A stretch of DNA of 64,000 nucleotides from Chitinophagaceae bacterium. GTDB lineage: Bacteria; Bacteroidota; Bacteroidia; Chitinophagales; UBA10324. A model generated the notes under the pieces. The model worked only from the letters and a program-made list of their open reading frames with translations. It did no database searches and had not been told where the DNA came from. The stretch lies in the NCBI GenBank assembly GCA_016717285.1, contig JADKFU010000005.1, positions 976,501 through 1,040,500 on the forward strand, given 5' to 3'. Both the position numbers and the translations under genes were made by a program. Below are positions 62,747-64,000 of this stretch, one piece after another (position 1 is the stretch's first letter; every line of letters begins with the position of its first letter).

Positions 62747-62937
62747 TTACTTTTTCTTTTTATTAGTGTCTGTATATTTCTCCTTGAAAATAAATCCCCT
62801 TATGTTTTCTTTGAAACGAATAATTGTGTCATCATTTAACAAGATTTGCACAAAGTCTGTGTTCTGTCCCAGTCCTAATGAACTGAAATTTCTGAACCAC
62901 AATCTTGGCAGTCGACGGTATACCACTTTGAAGACAT
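62747..62937 (-). pseudogene. Zinc-ribbon small protein, broken
   Basis: From the ATG at 62937 the frame reads WYTVDCQDCGSEISVH, then TAG, then DWDRTQTLCKSC in the same frame. After a further shift it reads NDDTIIRFKENIRGF and a Lys-rich end stopping at 62747. Two Cys pairs (CQDC, CKSC) indicate a zinc ribbon. The in-frame amber codon and the shift suggest a pseudogene. Confidence 0.6.
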
Positions 62938-62971
62938 TTGATAATTTTTTAAAATCCGTATTTCATTTTAT

Positions 62972-63736
62972 TCAACCTCTTCTTGGAACAATAAATTTAA
63001 AGTTGTCGTCATACATTGTCTTAAATTCCATTCCATAAAGCCTTTGCAAATTGATTTCATTAATTGTAACATCGGCATTGCCAAAATCAAAGCAATCCTC
63101 TGAATACAAAATTAATGCTTGGTCAGCTATAGAGATTGCTTGGTTAATGTCGTGCATTGTAACTACGATTAATTTTCCTAATTCTTTTGAAAGGTTTTTA
63201 ATTTTATTTATTACAATCATTGCATTTTTGAAATCTAAAAATGTTGTTGGCTCATCAACTAAAATTATTCTTGTTTCTTGAGCTAGTGCCATTGCAACTA
63301 AAATTAGGCGTTTTTCTCCTCCACTTAATTCTGTATAGTATCTTTCTCTTAGATGTTCTAATCCTATATCACAAAGGATTTTTTCAACAACATTAAAATC
63401 ATTCTTTGTAGGAAATCCAAACTGTTTAATATGAGGTGTTCTTCCAAACATAATCATTTCTAAAACAGTAAATTTAAAGTATGGCACATGTTCTTGTGGC
63501 ACAAAAGAAATTGACCTTGAAAGATGTTTATTAGAAAAACTACTTAATGATTTTTGATTAATTGAAATATGACCAGAATAACTCTTATTTAAACCCGCAA
63601 GTGTTCTTAATAAAGTTGTTTTGCCAATCCCGTTCAAACCTATAATAGACAATGTTCCTTTTTCTAAAGAAAAAGTAATGTTCCTTAAAATAGTTTTATT
63701 TCCAATGCTTACTGAAAGATTATTTACATCTATCAT
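62972..63736 (-). CDS. Iron-chelate/B12-type ABC transporter ATPase
   Basis: 254 aa from the ATG at 63736 (MIDVNNLSVSIGNKT); an earlier ATG at 63787 lies inside the permease gene. FecE/BtuD-like: Walker A GLNGIGKTTLL, Q-loop VPQEHVPY, signature LSGGEKRL, Walker B IILVDEPTTFLD and MHDINQA. Energises uptake of siderophore, heme or cobalamin through the permease encoded just upstream (1 bp gap). Substrate not predictable. Confidence 0.92.
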   Translation of the reverse strand: MIDVNNLSVSIGNKTILRNITFSLEKGTLSIIGLNGIGKTTLLRTLAGLNKSYSGHISINQKSLSSFSNKHLSRSISFVPQEHVPYFKFTVLEMIMFGRTPHIKQFGFPTKNDFNVVEKILCDIGLEHLRERYYTELSGGEKRLILVAMALAQETRIILVDEPTTFLDFKNAMIVINKIKNLSKELGKLIVVTMHDINQAISIADQALILYSEDCFDFGNADVTINEINLQRLYGMEFKTMYDDNFKFIVPRRG

Positions 63737-63737
63737 C

Positions 63738-64000
63738 TTACGAACTTTTACTTTTGTAGAGTATAAAAATAAAAAAAGGCAACCCAACTATTGCAGTTAC
63801 AATTCCCACTGGAATTTCAACTGATGCAATGTTTCTTGCAATTAAGTCAACCACTTGCAGGAAAACCGCTCCCAATAAGAAAGAATTTATTATTACATAA
63901 AAATTATTAGCCCCACCAATAAACCTAACTACATGAGGAATGAGTAAACCAATCCAACCAATAGGACCGCAAACTGCTGTTACTGAACTTGTAAGCAAGG
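63738..64000 (-). CDS. FecCD-type ABC permease (N-terminus off the right edge)
   Basis: Only the last ~87 residues are in the window. CGPIGWIGLLIPHVVR is the hallmark loop of FecC/BtuC permeases, followed by LLGAVFLQVVDLIAR and the final helices with EIPVGIVTAIVGLPFFIFIL. Forms the membrane channel for the ATPase gene downstream. Confidence 0.9.
   Translation of the reverse strand, partial: LLTSSVTAVCGPIGWIGLLIPHVVRFIGGANNFYVIINSFLLGAVFLQVVDLIARNIASVEIPVGIVTAIVGLPFFIFILYKSKSS

Noticed and set aside
62523..62747. 75-codon minus-strand ORF starting MNTNLDIQ
   Set aside because: It reads straight through the attC-like palindrome and has no protein-like conservation; the frame is incidental.

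Overview
The window reads as a chromosomal segment of a Bacteroidota bacterium (Chitinophagales/Saprospirales-like). Support: type IX secretion C-terminal sorting domains of both type A and type B, a division/cell-wall cluster in the order mraZ-rsmH-ftsL-ftsI-murE-mraY-murD-ftsW-murG-murC-ftsQ-ftsA-ftsZ without murF, TAnnTTTG-type promoter boxes, and A-rich starts without Shine-Dalgarno sequences. No tRNA, rRNA or CRISPR was seen.

1-9532 (minus): a glycan-degradation operon transcribed right to left: ROK sugar kinase, GH20 hexosaminidase, CutC, GH2 beta-mannosidase, a TPM-domain membrane protein and a GH92 alpha-mannosidase that runs off the left edge. Together they could trim N-glycan-like chains and phosphorylate a released sugar. 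9657-21220: secreted and core genes: M43 metalloprotease, TPR lipoprotein, LamG/type B secreted protein, S9 peptidase, diadenylate cyclase, dihydropteroate synthase, DUF1599, DoxX/MauE protein, shikimate kinase and a type A secreted protein. 21371-37667: the dcw operon, with a triple MraZ operator at its promoter, 7-8 bp tandem arrays in several spacers, a frameshift before the FtsZ tail and a clean terminator. 37778-39943: another large type A secreted protein.

40242-50000 is an accessory region built of minus-strand genes separated by large imperfect palindromes that begin with an AAC core and end with a GTT core, like integron attC sites. Cargo: PIN/antitoxin, DUF433/DUF5615, an unknown gene pair (with a decayed second copy), a GmrSD-like DUF262/DUF1524 nuclease and a SpoT/MESH1-like HD hydrolase. 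No integron integrase is present, so it resembles a cassette array lacking its integrase. Two near-identical ~540 bp repeat units sit exactly at the GTT core of two of these palindromes, and they look like internally deleted relatives of the IS91-like element at 47510-49943. An IS110-family remnant lies beside them.

50092-62457 is a 12.3 kb island bounded by a 24 bp direct repeat. It holds one tightly packed minus-strand cluster: DUF3050 protein, amino-acid ABC transporter (binding lipoprotein, permease, ATPase), two unknown proteins, two tiny proteins, a membrane/coiled-coil protein, a vWA-like lipoprotein and a class A penicillin-binding protein with about a dozen N-terminal membrane segments. 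Several members carry frameshifts or a nonsense codon, so the cluster is either decaying or contains residual sequence errors. An IS3 element (60946-62420) sits upstream. 62570-62937 holds one more attC-like site behind a broken zinc-ribbon gene, and 62972-64000 carries the ATPase and part of the permease of an iron-chelate/B12 type ABC importer.
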